A stretch of DNA of 64,000 nucleotides, taken from positions 85,553 to 149,552 of the forward strand of contig NZ_JAIQZM010000009.1 in assembly GCF_023333595.1 (NCBI RefSeq). Reading direction: 5' to 3'. The translations under genes and the position numbers were made by a program. This document shows, piece after piece, positions 46,743 to 55,264 of the stretch (the first letter of the stretch is position 1; each line of letters opens with the position of its first letter). The notes under the pieces are model-generated. The model did not search any database. It was not told the origin of the DNA and was given only the letters and a program-made list of their open reading frames with translations. This DNA is from Argonema galeatum A003/A1. Lineage in GTDB: Bacteria > Cyanobacteriota > Cyanobacteriia > Cyanobacteriales > Aerosakkonemataceae.

Positions 46743-48533
46743 ATGATGAGAATTTTTGATATTAGTATTGCTAATTGGCGACGGTGGTTGGCGGTAAGCT
46801 TGGCAGCAATAAGCGCGATCGCACTTTCATCCTGTAACCCAAATCTACTTAAAAGTCAAGCAGCCCAAGTACCACAATTAGTTACCAGTACCGTGGGCGA
46901 TCCAAAAACCTTCAACTACGCCCTCAACCAAGCATCACCAAATGTTTTTGGTTTCATTTACGAGGGGCTAATTGGTGAAAACGGCGTCACGGGAGCAATT
47001 GAGCCCGCTCTAGCCGAAACGTGGCAAATTTCTGAAGATAAGCTGCGGATTATTTTTACCCTGCGCGAGGGCCTGAAGTGGTCAGATGGTGAGCCGCTGA
47101 CAGCAGACGACGTTGTTTTTAGCTACAACGACATCTACCTTAATGGAAAGATTCCTACCGATTTCAGAGACGTTCTTAAAATAGGAGAAAGTGGTGCCCT
47201 GCCAAAGGTGCGAAAGCTCGATACTCGTCGAGTTGAGTTTACTATACCAGAACCATTTGCCCCATTCTTACGCACCACCGGATTAGCAATTATGCCAGCT
47301 CATAGCTTGAGAGAATCCGTCAAAACTCTTGACTCAGAAGGCAAACCTAAGTTTATTTCGATGTGGGGTGTAGATACAAAGCCAGCAAAAATTGTTGTTA
47401 ATGGCCCTTATCGCATGGCTAGTTACCAGACTAACGAGCGAGTTGTATTCGAGCGAAACCCCTACTATTGGCGCAAAGATGCACAAGGAAATCCCATGCC
47501 TTACATTGAACGTTTCATCTGGCAAATTGTGGAAAACACCGATACAGCATTATTGCAATTTCGCTCTGGGGGGCTGGATATGCTGGGCGTATCTCCCCTA
47601 ACCTTTTCCTTGCTCAAACGTGAAGAAAAACGCGGTGATTTCACTATTTATGATGGCGGGCCTTCATCCGGCACGAGTTTTATTGCCTTCAATCTTAATA
47701 AAGGTAAGAAAAAGGACGGAACTCCACTTGTAAATCAAATCAAATCTCGTTGGTTTAATACGGTGGAATTTAGGCAGGCAGTTGCCTATGCGATCGATCG
47801 CCAAACCTTGATCGATAACATTTTTCGAGGCATAGGGAAAACGCAAAATACCCCTATTTCCGTGCAAAGCCCCTACTACCTTTCTCCCCAAGAAGGGTTA
47901 AAAGTTTATGATTACAATCCAGAAAAGGCAAAGCAATTATTATTAGGAGCCGGATTTAAATATAACGATCGAGGACAATTACTCGATGCTAACGGTAATC
48001 GAGTCCGCTTCACGCTGCTAAGCAGTAGTGGCAGTAGAACCGCTGAAGCACTAGGAGCCCAAATTAAGCAAGATTTGAGCAAAATCGGCATTCAAGTAGA
48101 TTTGAGTTTGATTGACTTCGGTACGTTGGGAGAAAAACTGGGTAACAGCTTTGATTGGGAGTGTTATTTTGGAGGCTTTACTGGAGGAGTTGAGCCGAAT
48201 GATGGCGCAAATGTCTGGGCTCCTGATGGGGGATTGCACGTCTTCAATCAAAAACCACAACCGAACCAATCCCCCATTATTGGTCGAGAGGTTGCTGATT
48301 GGGAAGCGGAAATTGGTCGTCTCTACATCGAAGGGGCAAAGGAATTAGACGAAGTAAAACGCAAAGCCATCTACGCTCAAACGCAACGCCTTAGTCAAGA
48401 GTATTTGCCTTTGATTTATTTAGTCAATCCGCTTTCTCTGGCTGCTGTACGCAATGAAATCCAAGGTGTGAAGTACTCCGGGCTTGGGGGATTGCTCTGG
48501 AACATTCAGGAACTCAAAATAGAACAGAAATAG
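46743..48533 (+). CDS. oligopeptide-type ABC substrate-binding lipoprotein, copy 1
   Basis: This 596-residue family-5 extracellular solute-binding protein (OppA/DppA type) has an N-terminal signal ending in the lipobox ALSSC (Cys near residue 30). The usual landmarks follow: LAETWQISEDKLRIIFTLREG, LKWSDGEPLTADDVVFSYND, GPYRMASYQTNERVVFERNP, EFRQAVAYAIDRQTLIDNI and YNPEKAKQLLLGAG. It would deliver a peptide or similar ligand to an inner-membrane permease, but no permease or ATPase gene is adjacent. A closely related paralogue follows at 78 bp, and a deleted third copy after that, so the array arose by tandem duplication. Confidence 0.92.
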   Translation: MMRIFDISIANWRRWLAVSLAAISAIALSSCNPNLLKSQAAQVPQLVTSTVGDPKTFNYALNQASPNVFGFIYEGLIGENGVTGAIEPALAETWQISEDKLRIIFTLREGLKWSDGEPLTADDVVFSYNDIYLNGKIPTDFRDVLKIGESGALPKVRKLDTRRVEFTIPEPFAPFLRTTGLAIMPAHSLRESVKTLDSEGKPKFISMWGVDTKPAKIVVNGPYRMASYQTNERVVFERNPYYWRKDAQGNPMPYIERFIWQIVENTDTALLQFRSGGLDMLGVSPLTFSLLKREEKRGDFTIYDGGPSSGTSFIAFNLNKGKKKDGTPLVNQIKSRWFNTVEFRQAVAYAIDRQTLIDNIFRGIGKTQNTPISVQSPYYLSPQEGLKVYDYNPEKAKQLLLGAGFKYNDRGQLLDANGNRVRFTLLSSSGSRTAEALGAQIKQDLSKIGIQVDLSLIDFGTLGEKLGNSFDWECYFGGFTGGVEPNDGANVWAPDGGLHVFNQKPQPNQSPIIGREVADWEAEIGRLYIEGAKELDEVKRKAIYAQTQRLSQEYLPLIYLVNPLSLAAVRNEIQGVKYSGLGGLLWNIQELKIEQK

Positions 48534-48611
48534 CCTAAACAATTCCCAAGATTATCCTGGGCTGTAGATACTAGGTCTGATTATGTGAAAAAACAAGCGT
48601 GAAATTACAAT

Positions 48612-50405
48612 ATGCTCTCTACTAATACTTTCTCGATCGTTACTCGGTGTCGTTGGTTTTTAGTTTTACTGGCGTGTATTCAGGCTCTAGCACTCACCAG
48701 CTGCAACCCAACCCAATTTAAAACCAAAGCCGCTCAAGTACCCCAATTAGTTTTTGCCTCTCCCAGCGGGCCACAAACTTTTAACATAACGCAGAATCAG
48801 TCAGCGTTCAGCGTTTTTGGCTATATCTACGACGGATTGCTCACAGAAAATTACGCCCTAGATGGAAAGCTAGAGCCTGCACTAGCCGAGACTTGGGAAA
48901 TCTCTGAAGATAAGAAAAGGATTGTCTTTACACTGAAAAACGGGTTGAAGTGGTCAGATGGTGAACCGCTCACCGTCGATGACGTGATATTTACATATCG
49001 GGACGTATATCTCAACCCAAAAATTCCCACAGACATCAAAGATAGTCTTCGAGTTGGCACCAGCCGTGCTTTCCCAACAGTGAAAAAGCTGGATGAGCGC
49101 CGAATAGAATTTACTGTGCCGGAACCCTTTGTCCCCTTTTTGAGAAACATAGGAGGACTGCCAATTTTGCCCGCCCATGCTTTACAGAAGTCCGTCCAAA
49201 GCACCGAGGCAAATGGAAATCCCAAGTTTATTTCGACTTGGGGAATCGATACCAACCCCAAAGAAATTATTAGCAACGGCTCCTACAAAATGGAAAGCTA
49301 CGCCTCCAGTGAGCGAGTCGTATTCCAACGCAACCCTTACTATTGGCGAAAGGATGCAGAGGGGAATCCGCAACCTTATATTGAGCGCGTTGTTTTACAA
49401 ATTATTGAAAACACCGATAATCAATTAATGAATTTTCGCTCTGGGCAGTTGGATAGTCTAGATTTGTCTCCGGAGGCGTTTCCGCTGCTGAAGCGAGAAG
49501 AAAAGCGGGGGCGTTTTACGATCTACAACGGTGGGCCGGACTCTACCACACTTTTTGTGAGTTTTAATCTCAACAAAGCTCGTAATTCCAAAAATAAGCC
49601 ATTCGTAGACCCAATCAAGTCTAGCTGGTTTAATACCAAGGAATTTCGACAGGCAGTCGCCTATGCGATCGATCGCCAGCGTATGAAAGAAAACATCTTT
49701 CGGGGAATGGGTGAACTACAGAATTCCCCTATTTATTTCAAAAGTCCTTACTACCTTTCTCCCGAACAGGGGTTAAAGGTCTACGACTACAATCCCAATA
49801 AAGCTAAACAACTGCTTTTGGGAGCCGGTTTTAAATACAATTCCCAAGGACAGCTGCTGGATGCGGAAGGCAACCAAGTGCGATTTACCATGCTTGTTAA
49901 AGCAGAGGATCAAAGCCGGGTAAATATGGCAGTCCAAATCAAACAAGATCTCCGCCAGATTGGGATTCAAGCCGATCTGCAAGTTATCGCTTTCAACGTG
50001 GTGATCGAAAAACTGCAAAATCGCAGTTGGGAGTGTTATGTTGGTGGGTTTGGTGGAGGAGGGGTGGAACCTCACAATGGCTCCAATATTTGGTTAAGTA
50101 ACGGACGATTACACCAATTCAACCAAGGCGCGGAACTGGGAGATACCCCTATTCAGGGTTGGGAAATTTCTGACTGGGAGAAGGAAATTGACCGCCTTTT
50201 TATTGAAGGATCTCAAGAATTCGATGAGACCAAGCGTAAGGCTATCTATGCCCAATTTCAGCAAATCGTCCAAGAAGAATTGCCATTCATTCATCTGGTG
50301 AATAAGCTCTCCTTTGAGGCGGTGCGCGATCGCATCCAAAACCTCAAATTCTCTGCCCTTGGTGGCGCATTCTGGAATTTTTACGAACTGAAAGTAAATG
50401 AGTAA
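48612..50405 (+). CDS. oligopeptide-type ABC substrate-binding lipoprotein, copy 2
   Basis: This 597-residue paralogue of the preceding gene aligns end to end by eye. It has lipobox ALTSC, LAETWEISEDKKRIVFTLKNG, DGEPLTVDDVIFTYRD, GSYKMESYASSERVVFQRNP and EFRQAVAYAIDRQRMKENIF. The two differ throughout the binding domain, so ligand preferences may differ. Cell location would be the outer face of the inner membrane. Permease partners must be elsewhere. It is followed after a short palindrome by the remnant of a third copy. Confidence 0.92.
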   Translation: MLSTNTFSIVTRCRWFLVLLACIQALALTSCNPTQFKTKAAQVPQLVFASPSGPQTFNITQNQSAFSVFGYIYDGLLTENYALDGKLEPALAETWEISEDKKRIVFTLKNGLKWSDGEPLTVDDVIFTYRDVYLNPKIPTDIKDSLRVGTSRAFPTVKKLDERRIEFTVPEPFVPFLRNIGGLPILPAHALQKSVQSTEANGNPKFISTWGIDTNPKEIISNGSYKMESYASSERVVFQRNPYYWRKDAEGNPQPYIERVVLQIIENTDNQLMNFRSGQLDSLDLSPEAFPLLKREEKRGRFTIYNGGPDSTTLFVSFNLNKARNSKNKPFVDPIKSSWFNTKEFRQAVAYAIDRQRMKENIFRGMGELQNSPIYFKSPYYLSPEQGLKVYDYNPNKAKQLLLGAGFKYNSQGQLLDAEGNQVRFTMLVKAEDQSRVNMAVQIKQDLRQIGIQADLQVIAFNVVIEKLQNRSWECYVGGFGGGGVEPHNGSNIWLSNGRLHQFNQGAELGDTPIQGWEISDWEKEIDRLFIEGSQEFDETKRKAIYAQFQQIVQEELPFIHLVNKLSFEAVRDRIQNLKFSALGGAFWNFYELKVNE

Positions 50406-50455
50406 TTAGCTCTAGATCGCCGATTCACTAATACTTCTTGGTGTCTTTTTAGCTT

Positions 50456-50485
50456 GTAGGGGCGAACGCGAGTGCGTGCCCCTAC
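50456..50485. repeat. GTAGGGGC palindrome
   Basis: The arms GTAGGGGC and GCCCCTAC flank GAACGCGAGTGCGT. It lies between the second substrate-binding gene and the pseudogene and may act as a hairpin. Confidence 0.7.
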
Positions 50486-50498
50486 GTGACATTGCACT

Positions 50499-50791
50499 AT
50501 GATTTATTCTATCTTCCCTAACCTGCGTCGGTTGCTCTCAGTTTTACTGGCATTGACTCTTTAGAAATCGATCGTCTTTTTGCCGAAGGTGCGCGAGAAT
50601 TTGATGAAACTAAGCGCAAAGCTATTTACGGTGAATTTCAGCGCATTGTTCAGTCACAATTGCCCGTCATTCACTTAGTTAATGAAACTGCTTTGATGGC
50701 GGTGCGCGATCGCGTTTCAGGACTCAAATACACCGGCTTACCCAGTTGGGGATTGTGGAACATCCAGGAACTTAAAATTGTAGATAAGTAA
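50499..50791 (+). pseudogene. remnant of a third substrate-binding protein gene (internal deletion)
   Basis: ATG 50499 opens a signal-peptide-like start (MIYSIFPNLRRLLSVLLALT) that stops at TAG 50562. Directly after this, in another frame, comes the C-terminal part of the same family: EIDRLFAEGAREFDETKRKA, then IHLVNETALMAVRDR and WNIQELKIVDK to TAA 50789. This corresponds to the last 75 or so residues of the two intact paralogues. About 1.5 kb of the middle has been lost and the junction is out of frame, so no functional binding protein is made. Confidence 0.9.
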
Positions 50792-50935
50792 AGTTGCTAG
50801 TTACAAATATTGTCGGTTCGATCCCCCCTAACCCCCCTTAAAAAGGGGGGAACCGGATTTAAAGTCCCCCTTTTTAAGGGGGATTTAGGGGGATCGAAAC
50901 CCAGTATGCTTATAACTAGCAACTTGCGTTAGATA
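50785..50935. repeat. nested element: TAACGCAAGTTGCTAGTTA outer repeat with GATCCCCC palindrome inside
   Basis: The outer arms are AAGTTGCTAGTTA (50791-50803) and TAACTAGCAACTTGCGTTA (about 50913-50931). The inner palindrome (50820-50895) begins GATCCCCCCTAACCCCCC and ends GGGGGATC, as at 31647-31723. The 13-bp direct repeat TAGATAAGTAAAG occurs on both sides (50781-50793 and 50930-50942), as expected of a target duplication. The left end overlaps the stop codon of the pseudogene. Confidence 0.8.
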
Positions 50936-50949
50936 AGTAAAGTGCGCTT

Positions 50950-51095
50950 ACGCATCGGTAACCCAAAAAATTCGTGCGCTCATTCCTATCTGCGTTAATC
51001 TGCGTTCATCTGCGGTAAAAATTTAACCAACGATGACAATAGACAATTTGACGAACTCACTCATGTACTAACGATGCCACCGGACTTGATATCAT
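50950..51095 (+). repeat. MITE-like element (family M)
   Basis: It begins ACGCATCGGTAACCC and contains TATCTGCGTTAATCTGCG, then CATCTGCGGTAAAAAT and CGATGACAATAGACAATTTG. It ends GTACTAACGATGCCACCGGA and CTTGATATCAT. The two ends are partly inverse to one another. It occupies the gap before the Uma2-type gene. Confidence 0.75.
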
Positions 51096-51157
51096 CCCAT
51101 ATTTAACTGAAATTTATGAGAAAATAGAGAAAGATTAAGGGTTAAGGTAGCTGCCCT

Positions 51158-52108
51158 ATGACTGAGATATCCACTCGAATCGAATTGCCTCCTCCTTTTC
51201 CCGACTACACGCAATTACCGGAGTCAGACGGTACTTTTGTGAAAAATTTTCAGGAGCATCCTCAAAGTATTATTCTGACAGATTCTTTAGGCCCGGTTTT
51301 GCAGCAGCTGCATCCTGATGGACAATATGCGATCGGACAAAACGGCGGCATTTATTGGCGAGAAACTGAGCCTCCAGAAAAAGGCGCAGAAGCGCCAGAT
51401 TGGTTCTACGTACCGAATGTACCGCCTCTGGTAAATGGTGAGATTCGTCGTTCCTACGTGCTGTGGCGGGAATTCATGGCTCCATTAATTATTTTGGAGT
51501 TTGCTAGTGGGGATGGTACAGAAGAACGCGATCGCACATCTTTATCTTATTCTGGTAATGAAGTCACCAGACCGGGGAAGTTTTGGGTGTACGAACGCAT
51601 CGTGCGAGTTCCCTACTACGGCATCTATGAAGTCGCCAACGGCAACTTAGAAGTCTACAACCTTGTGAACGGGTTTTTTGAGAAAATGTCTCCCAACGAA
51701 CGGGGTCATTATCCGATCGCGCACTTAGGTGTAGAATTGGGACTGTGGCACGGAAACTATCAAAACCAAAACTTTCTCTGGTTGAGATGGTGGGATCTCC
51801 AAGGCAATTTGTTGCTGACTGGTGCTGAAAGAGCCGAACTCGAAAGTTTACGGGCTGAACAAGAGCGGCAAAAGGCCGAACAAGAGCGGCAAAAGGCTGA
51901 ACAAGAGCGGCAAAAGGCCGAACAAGAGCGGCAAAGGGCCGAACAAGAGCGGCAAAGGGCCGAAAGTGCAGAACAGACACTCGCCTCTACCGAACAAGCA
52001 CGAAGGGATTCTATCCCCCGGTTGTTGGCTATGGGGTTGAGTGTGGAGCAGGTAGCTTCAGCCCTTAGTTTGACTGTGGAAGAAGTTAGGCAGATTTCTT
52101 CAGAGTGA
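51158..52108 (+). CDS. Uma2-family protein with heptad-repeat C-terminus
   Basis: This 316-residue protein has a PD-(D/E)XK-like Uma2 (DUF820) domain in about 1-215. The core includes APDWFYVPNVPP, LWREFMAPLIILEFASGDG, GKFWVYERIVRVPYYGIYEV and LGVELGLWHGNY. Uma2 proteins are extraordinarily numerous in cyanobacteria and are annotated as putative endonucleases, although activity is mostly untested. Residues about 224-270 are five to six copies of AEQERQK/R (21-bp units), forming a continuous coiled coil. The C-terminus, SIPRLLAMGLSVEQVASALS then LTVEEVRQI, reads as a small helix-turn-helix-like motif shared with many Uma2 and Rpn-type proteins. It is a single gene. Confidence 0.8.
   Translation: MTEISTRIELPPPFPDYTQLPESDGTFVKNFQEHPQSIILTDSLGPVLQQLHPDGQYAIGQNGGIYWRETEPPEKGAEAPDWFYVPNVPPLVNGEIRRSYVLWREFMAPLIILEFASGDGTEERDRTSLSYSGNEVTRPGKFWVYERIVRVPYYGIYEVANGNLEVYNLVNGFFEKMSPNERGHYPIAHLGVELGLWHGNYQNQNFLWLRWWDLQGNLLLTGAERAELESLRAEQERQKAEQERQKAEQERQKAEQERQRAEQERQRAESAEQTLASTEQARRDSIPRLLAMGLSVEQVASALSLTVEEVRQISSE
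51856..51966 (+). repeat. 21-bp tandem repeat in the Uma2 gene
   Basis: About five units of GAACAAGAGCGGCAAAAGG (plus two bases) encode AEQERQK. Variants of A/G at one position give R in the last units. Confidence 0.9.
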
Positions 52109-52276
52109 TAAGCTGTGGCGCATCTATTTTTTAGGGTCGCAATTTGTGAAACTCTTGTGGAGCGGGCATCTTGCTCGCCCATTTATAAAACTTAGATGCG
52201 CGAAAGCTTATGACTGCTTCGGGAAGCGATCGCACGGAACTTAAGATCGTAGATAAGAAAGCCTAAAATATATCCC

Positions 52277-53059
52277 GTGACCCAACCTGAAATTTTACGT
52301 AATCTGCTGCAAGCCGTCGCTGCGGGTGAAGTCAGCCCAGACGCAGCCCTCGACAAACTAAAGCACTTTGACTTTGAGCCTGTTGGAGATTTCGCTCGTA
52401 TCGATCATCACCGTCGCCTGCGTACTGGTTTCCCAGAAGTGATTTGGGGACTCGGTAAAACTCCCGATCAAATTGTACAAATTATAGAGGTGATGCGCCA
52501 GCACAATCCAGTCGTGATGGCAACCCGCATCGAACCGGCAGTTTATGCTCAACTGCAAGAAAAGATTCCCGATTTGCAATACTTTTCAACTGCACGAATT
52601 TGCGCCATTTCCCCACCCACCTTAGAACCCCAGCACTCCGGCATCATCGGCATTCTCTCAGCGGGAACAGCCGATTTACCCGTCGCAGAAGAGGCAGCTG
52701 TCACAGCAGAACTATCTGGCTTCCGGGTGCAACGCCTCTGGGATGTCGGCGTTTCCGGTATCCACCGCTTGCTGAGTAATCGCCAAGTCATTGATGAATG
52801 CAATGTGTTAATCGTCGTCGCTGGTATGGAAGGCGCTTTACCCAGTGTAGTTGCCGGTTTGGCAGATTCTCCGACGATCGCAGTTCCCACCAGTATAGGC
52901 TACGGCGCGAGTTTTGGTGGCCTCGCTCCTTTGTTGACAATGCTCAATTCTTGTGCAGCGGGAGTAGCCGTTGTCAATATTGACAATGGTTTTGGTGCGG
53001 CGATTTTAGCTGGACAAATTCTTCGGACTGCACATAAATTGAATGTTGGGAAGAAATAA
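52277..53059 (+). CDS. larB: LarB-like pyridinium carboxylase (nickel-pincer cofactor)
   Basis: This 260-residue protein begins with GTG. The N-terminal part has LLQAVAAGEVSPDAALDKL and GFPEVIWGLGKTPDQI, typical of LarB. The C-terminal AIR-carboxylase-like domain includes GIIGILSAGTADLPVAEEAA and VIVVAGMEGALPSVVAGL, then PTIAVPTSIGYGASFGG. In lactobacilli LarB carboxylates nicotinic acid adenine dinucleotide and begins synthesis of the nickel-pincer cofactor of lactate racemase. LarC and LarE genes are not in this window, so the pathway may be dispersed or the gene may serve elsewhere. It is flanked by repeats. Confidence 0.88.
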   Translation: MTQPEILRNLLQAVAAGEVSPDAALDKLKHFDFEPVGDFARIDHHRRLRTGFPEVIWGLGKTPDQIVQIIEVMRQHNPVVMATRIEPAVYAQLQEKIPDLQYFSTARICAISPPTLEPQHSGIIGILSAGTADLPVAEEAAVTAELSGFRVQRLWDVGVSGIHRLLSNRQVIDECNVLIVVAGMEGALPSVVAGLADSPTIAVPTSIGYGASFGGLAPLLTMLNSCAAGVAVVNIDNGFGAAILAGQILRTAHKLNVGKK

Positions 53060-53061
53060 TA

Positions 53062-53133
53062 GGTAAGTAGTTGCGCTTTAGCGCTAAAGCGCAACTACTT
53101 ACGGATAAGAGCGCTTTAGCGCAACTACGTACC
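53062..53133. repeat. P1 palindrome and half copy
   Basis: A full palindrome (GTAAGTAGTTGCGCTTTAG then its complement, 53062-53102) and a half unit (GAGCGCTTTAGCGCAACTAC, 53109-53133) fill the 90-bp gap between larB and the next gene. The element starts 2 bases after the larB stop codon. Confidence 0.85.
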
Positions 53134-53149
53134 CATTTGTGCGATCGTT

Positions 53150-53971
53150 ATGCAAAACCTCAGAAATTTGCCTCAGCAATCAAAAGTTTCGCTCATCTCA
53201 TTGATTTTACTTGTCTTTTGCTGTTTGGAACTTATATTTAGGATATTTAAATGTTACCTGGGCGAGTTTGTATCCTTGTTCTGGATAAATTTTGCCTTTT
53301 TGATATTCTTATTTTACTGGCCGACTTACTTTTCAACGAATCCAGCCATAACTCAATCGGGCTCTTTAATAGAAGAGTATCGGATAATTTTGACTGCCAT
53401 TCTCCGAGCGATATTTTTTTTAATTGTCTTCTCTATTTTATTGGTTATTAGCTTGGCGGTACTGAAAAAAGGTATAAGTGATACGCTTTTATTTTGGACT
53501 TTCTTATTCCTTTGGCCGATTTACGTATTTATCCAAGTTAAGCATAACTTACGAAAAGCGATCGTACCTTTTTCCTTGACTATAATAACTATGATATTAA
53601 TCCTGCTTACTATTCCCGCCAACCCTACCCGCGAAACATTCAATACTCACTTGAAAGCCTTTGAAGAAGTAGTGGCAATGGTAAAATCGGGAGAAATAGA
53701 AACTCCTCCCGGTCAAGTTGTCTCGGAAGTAATACTTCCCTGCCAGTATCGTCATCTAGTTGGTTGTCCTAATAGAAAAATTAGCATTACAAAACAGGCT
53801 AATACAAATAGTATTTTCTTTTGTAGCGATTTAGCAGTTTTGGGAAATAGGAAGACAGGTTTTGTTTACAGGTCGGATAATAAAGATATAACTGTCAAGC
53901 CTTCTGGTAATTCTCCCTATCTGGAAGTTAGGAAATTAAAAGACAATTGGTTTTGGAAAATTGAAGATTAG
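53150..53971 (+). CDS. unknown membrane protein
   Basis: This 273-residue protein has about five hydrophobic helices in residues 12-165 (LISLILLVFCCLELIF, LFWINFAFLIFLFYWP, ILRAIFFLIVFSILLVISL, LLFWTFLFLWPIYVFI, LTIITMILILLTIPA). A polar C-terminal domain of about 100 residues contains three Cys, two of them in LPCQYRHLVGCPNRK, and KDNWFWKIED at the end. I do not recognise a family. The C-terminal part may face the periplasm. It stands alone, bounded by repeats on both sides. Confidence 0.65.
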   Translation: MQNLRNLPQQSKVSLISLILLVFCCLELIFRIFKCYLGEFVSLFWINFAFLIFLFYWPTYFSTNPAITQSGSLIEEYRIILTAILRAIFFLIVFSILLVISLAVLKKGISDTLLFWTFLFLWPIYVFIQVKHNLRKAIVPFSLTIITMILILLTIPANPTRETFNTHLKAFEEVVAMVKSGEIETPPGQVVSEVILPCQYRHLVGCPNRKISITKQANTNSIFFCSDLAVLGNRKTGFVYRSDNKDITVKPSGNSPYLEVRKLKDNWFWKIED

Positions 53972-53993
53972 ACAATATTGCAAAAGTCCAAGA

Positions 53994-54036
53994 GAACCCC
54001 ACCCCCTAACCCCCTCCCCGCCACGGGGAGGGGGAA
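53994..54036. repeat. CCCCTCCCCG/CGGGGAGGGG hairpin (family G)
   Basis: ACCCCACCCCCTAACCCCCT then CCCCGCCACGGGGAGGGGG forms a stem of about 9 bp. The same palindrome class is inserted in the multi-kinase (32565-32750, 33700-33737) and at 55970-56022. Confidence 0.75.
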
Positions 54037-54081
54037 AATTTATTATTCCATCTCCGTTAAGGAGGATAGCTTACCTGAATA

Positions 54082-55257
54082 TTAGTACCAGGGAACTTTG
54101 GTTTCTGCATTAAACCGAATAGATGTCGCCAATACATCTTGTGAAAGCTTTTCCCACTTTGGGTCACCCAAAGATGATAGAATGTTAGCTACTATATCTA
54201 TAAATCGGATTGCATTATTTACCTGATAATAAGTCAGGTAATCTCCGACAGATTTGGAACCATTAAGTGCCAGTCCTGTAGCACCCGCACCGATACCAAA
54301 AACGATCGGGCCAGAATCGCCATCTGGCTTAATATTAGCATGAGGAGGATATTCCCTGAAACCAGAAACAATGAGAAAATTTTTATAGTAATACTGTTTG
54401 TAATTATGCCAAAGTTCTCTTGTCTGTTTGGGAGCAAAATCACCCATGTATTTGGCTGTCCAGGACAATGCACAACCACGTGGGTATTTGGAATATTTTT
54501 CAAGTCCGGTAAGTTCGGAGTAAGGCAGTTTTGTTTTCGGTTCATTTCCTTTGGTTTCCATATATTCTAGCCATTGCTTGATTGGCATTTGACTGATTTG
54601 CGTGTTGTTGTTTCGATCGAATAAATACAATGAATATAATGTAACTGCATTGTCCGCTGGCCACCTATCTTGAGCTTTTTCGTAAGACCTGATATTATGT
54701 TGCGGTTCGCTGATAATTTTTTTTGCAAGGTATTGAGAGATGGTGCGATTGAGTGGCAAATATTTGCGATTGCGTGACAATCTTTGATAAGATCCTAAGA
54801 TAACATTCAGATGACTCAGGTATAATCCTTCTTCACCCCAATCAGAAACTTTGTTAATATTTGGGTAAGGTGAAATATCTGGGTGAAGGGCTATTTTAAT
54901 TGCTTTTTCTAACAAGGAAATAATTTCTTTCTGCTTATCTGGTTTTTGAATTGCATAACTTACCAATCCCTCAGCCATATACGAAAGGGCAATAATGCCT
55001 TTACTCCGTGACAAACCAACTTGGCTTAACCCAGTGAACGGTTGGTTTAAAAAAGTTTTAAGTTGAAGGTAATGGCTGTTTGCCTGCATTCCGCTAAAAT
55101 CATACAGCCAAATGCTAGTTTGAGTGAGGATAAATAATCCGGTTATGGCAAATAGGATAAATTTGGTTTTTTTGTAGCGCTTTTTCAGCCACAAGGCTAA
55201 ACCAAGAGGAATGGCTGAACCAAAGGTGAGCAAAATCAGCAATGCAATAACACTCAT
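54082..55257 (-). CDS. unknown membrane-anchored alpha-helical protein
   Basis: The start ATG 55257 (MSVIALLILLTFGSAIPLGL) is preferred because it lies just after the stop of the upstream gene. An in-frame start at 55290 would overlap that gene and add LKSKI-type repeat-derived residues. The 391-residue protein has two N-terminal hydrophobic helices (about 2-21 and 31-51), followed by a soluble helical domain. That domain contains RWPADNAVTLYSLYL, RGCALSWTAKYMGDF and DGDSGPIVFGIGAGATGLAL. The repeated helix-pair pattern and the last motif suggest an (alpha/alpha) barrel, as in some glycan-acting or linalool-dehydratase-like proteins; this is a weak inference and the function is unknown. Confidence 0.6.
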   Translation of the reverse strand: MSVIALLILLTFGSAIPLGLALWLKKRYKKTKFILFAITGLFILTQTSIWLYDFSGMQANSHYLQLKTFLNQPFTGLSQVGLSRSKGIIALSYMAEGLVSYAIQKPDKQKEIISLLEKAIKIALHPDISPYPNINKVSDWGEEGLYLSHLNVILGSYQRLSRNRKYLPLNRTISQYLAKKIISEPQHNIRSYEKAQDRWPADNAVTLYSLYLFDRNNNTQISQMPIKQWLEYMETKGNEPKTKLPYSELTGLEKYSKYPRGCALSWTAKYMGDFAPKQTRELWHNYKQYYYKNFLIVSGFREYPPHANIKPDGDSGPIVFGIGAGATGLALNGSKSVGDYLTYYQVNNAIRFIDIVANILSSLGDPKWEKLSQDVLATSIRFNAETKVPWY

Positions 55258-55264
55258 AGGTATT

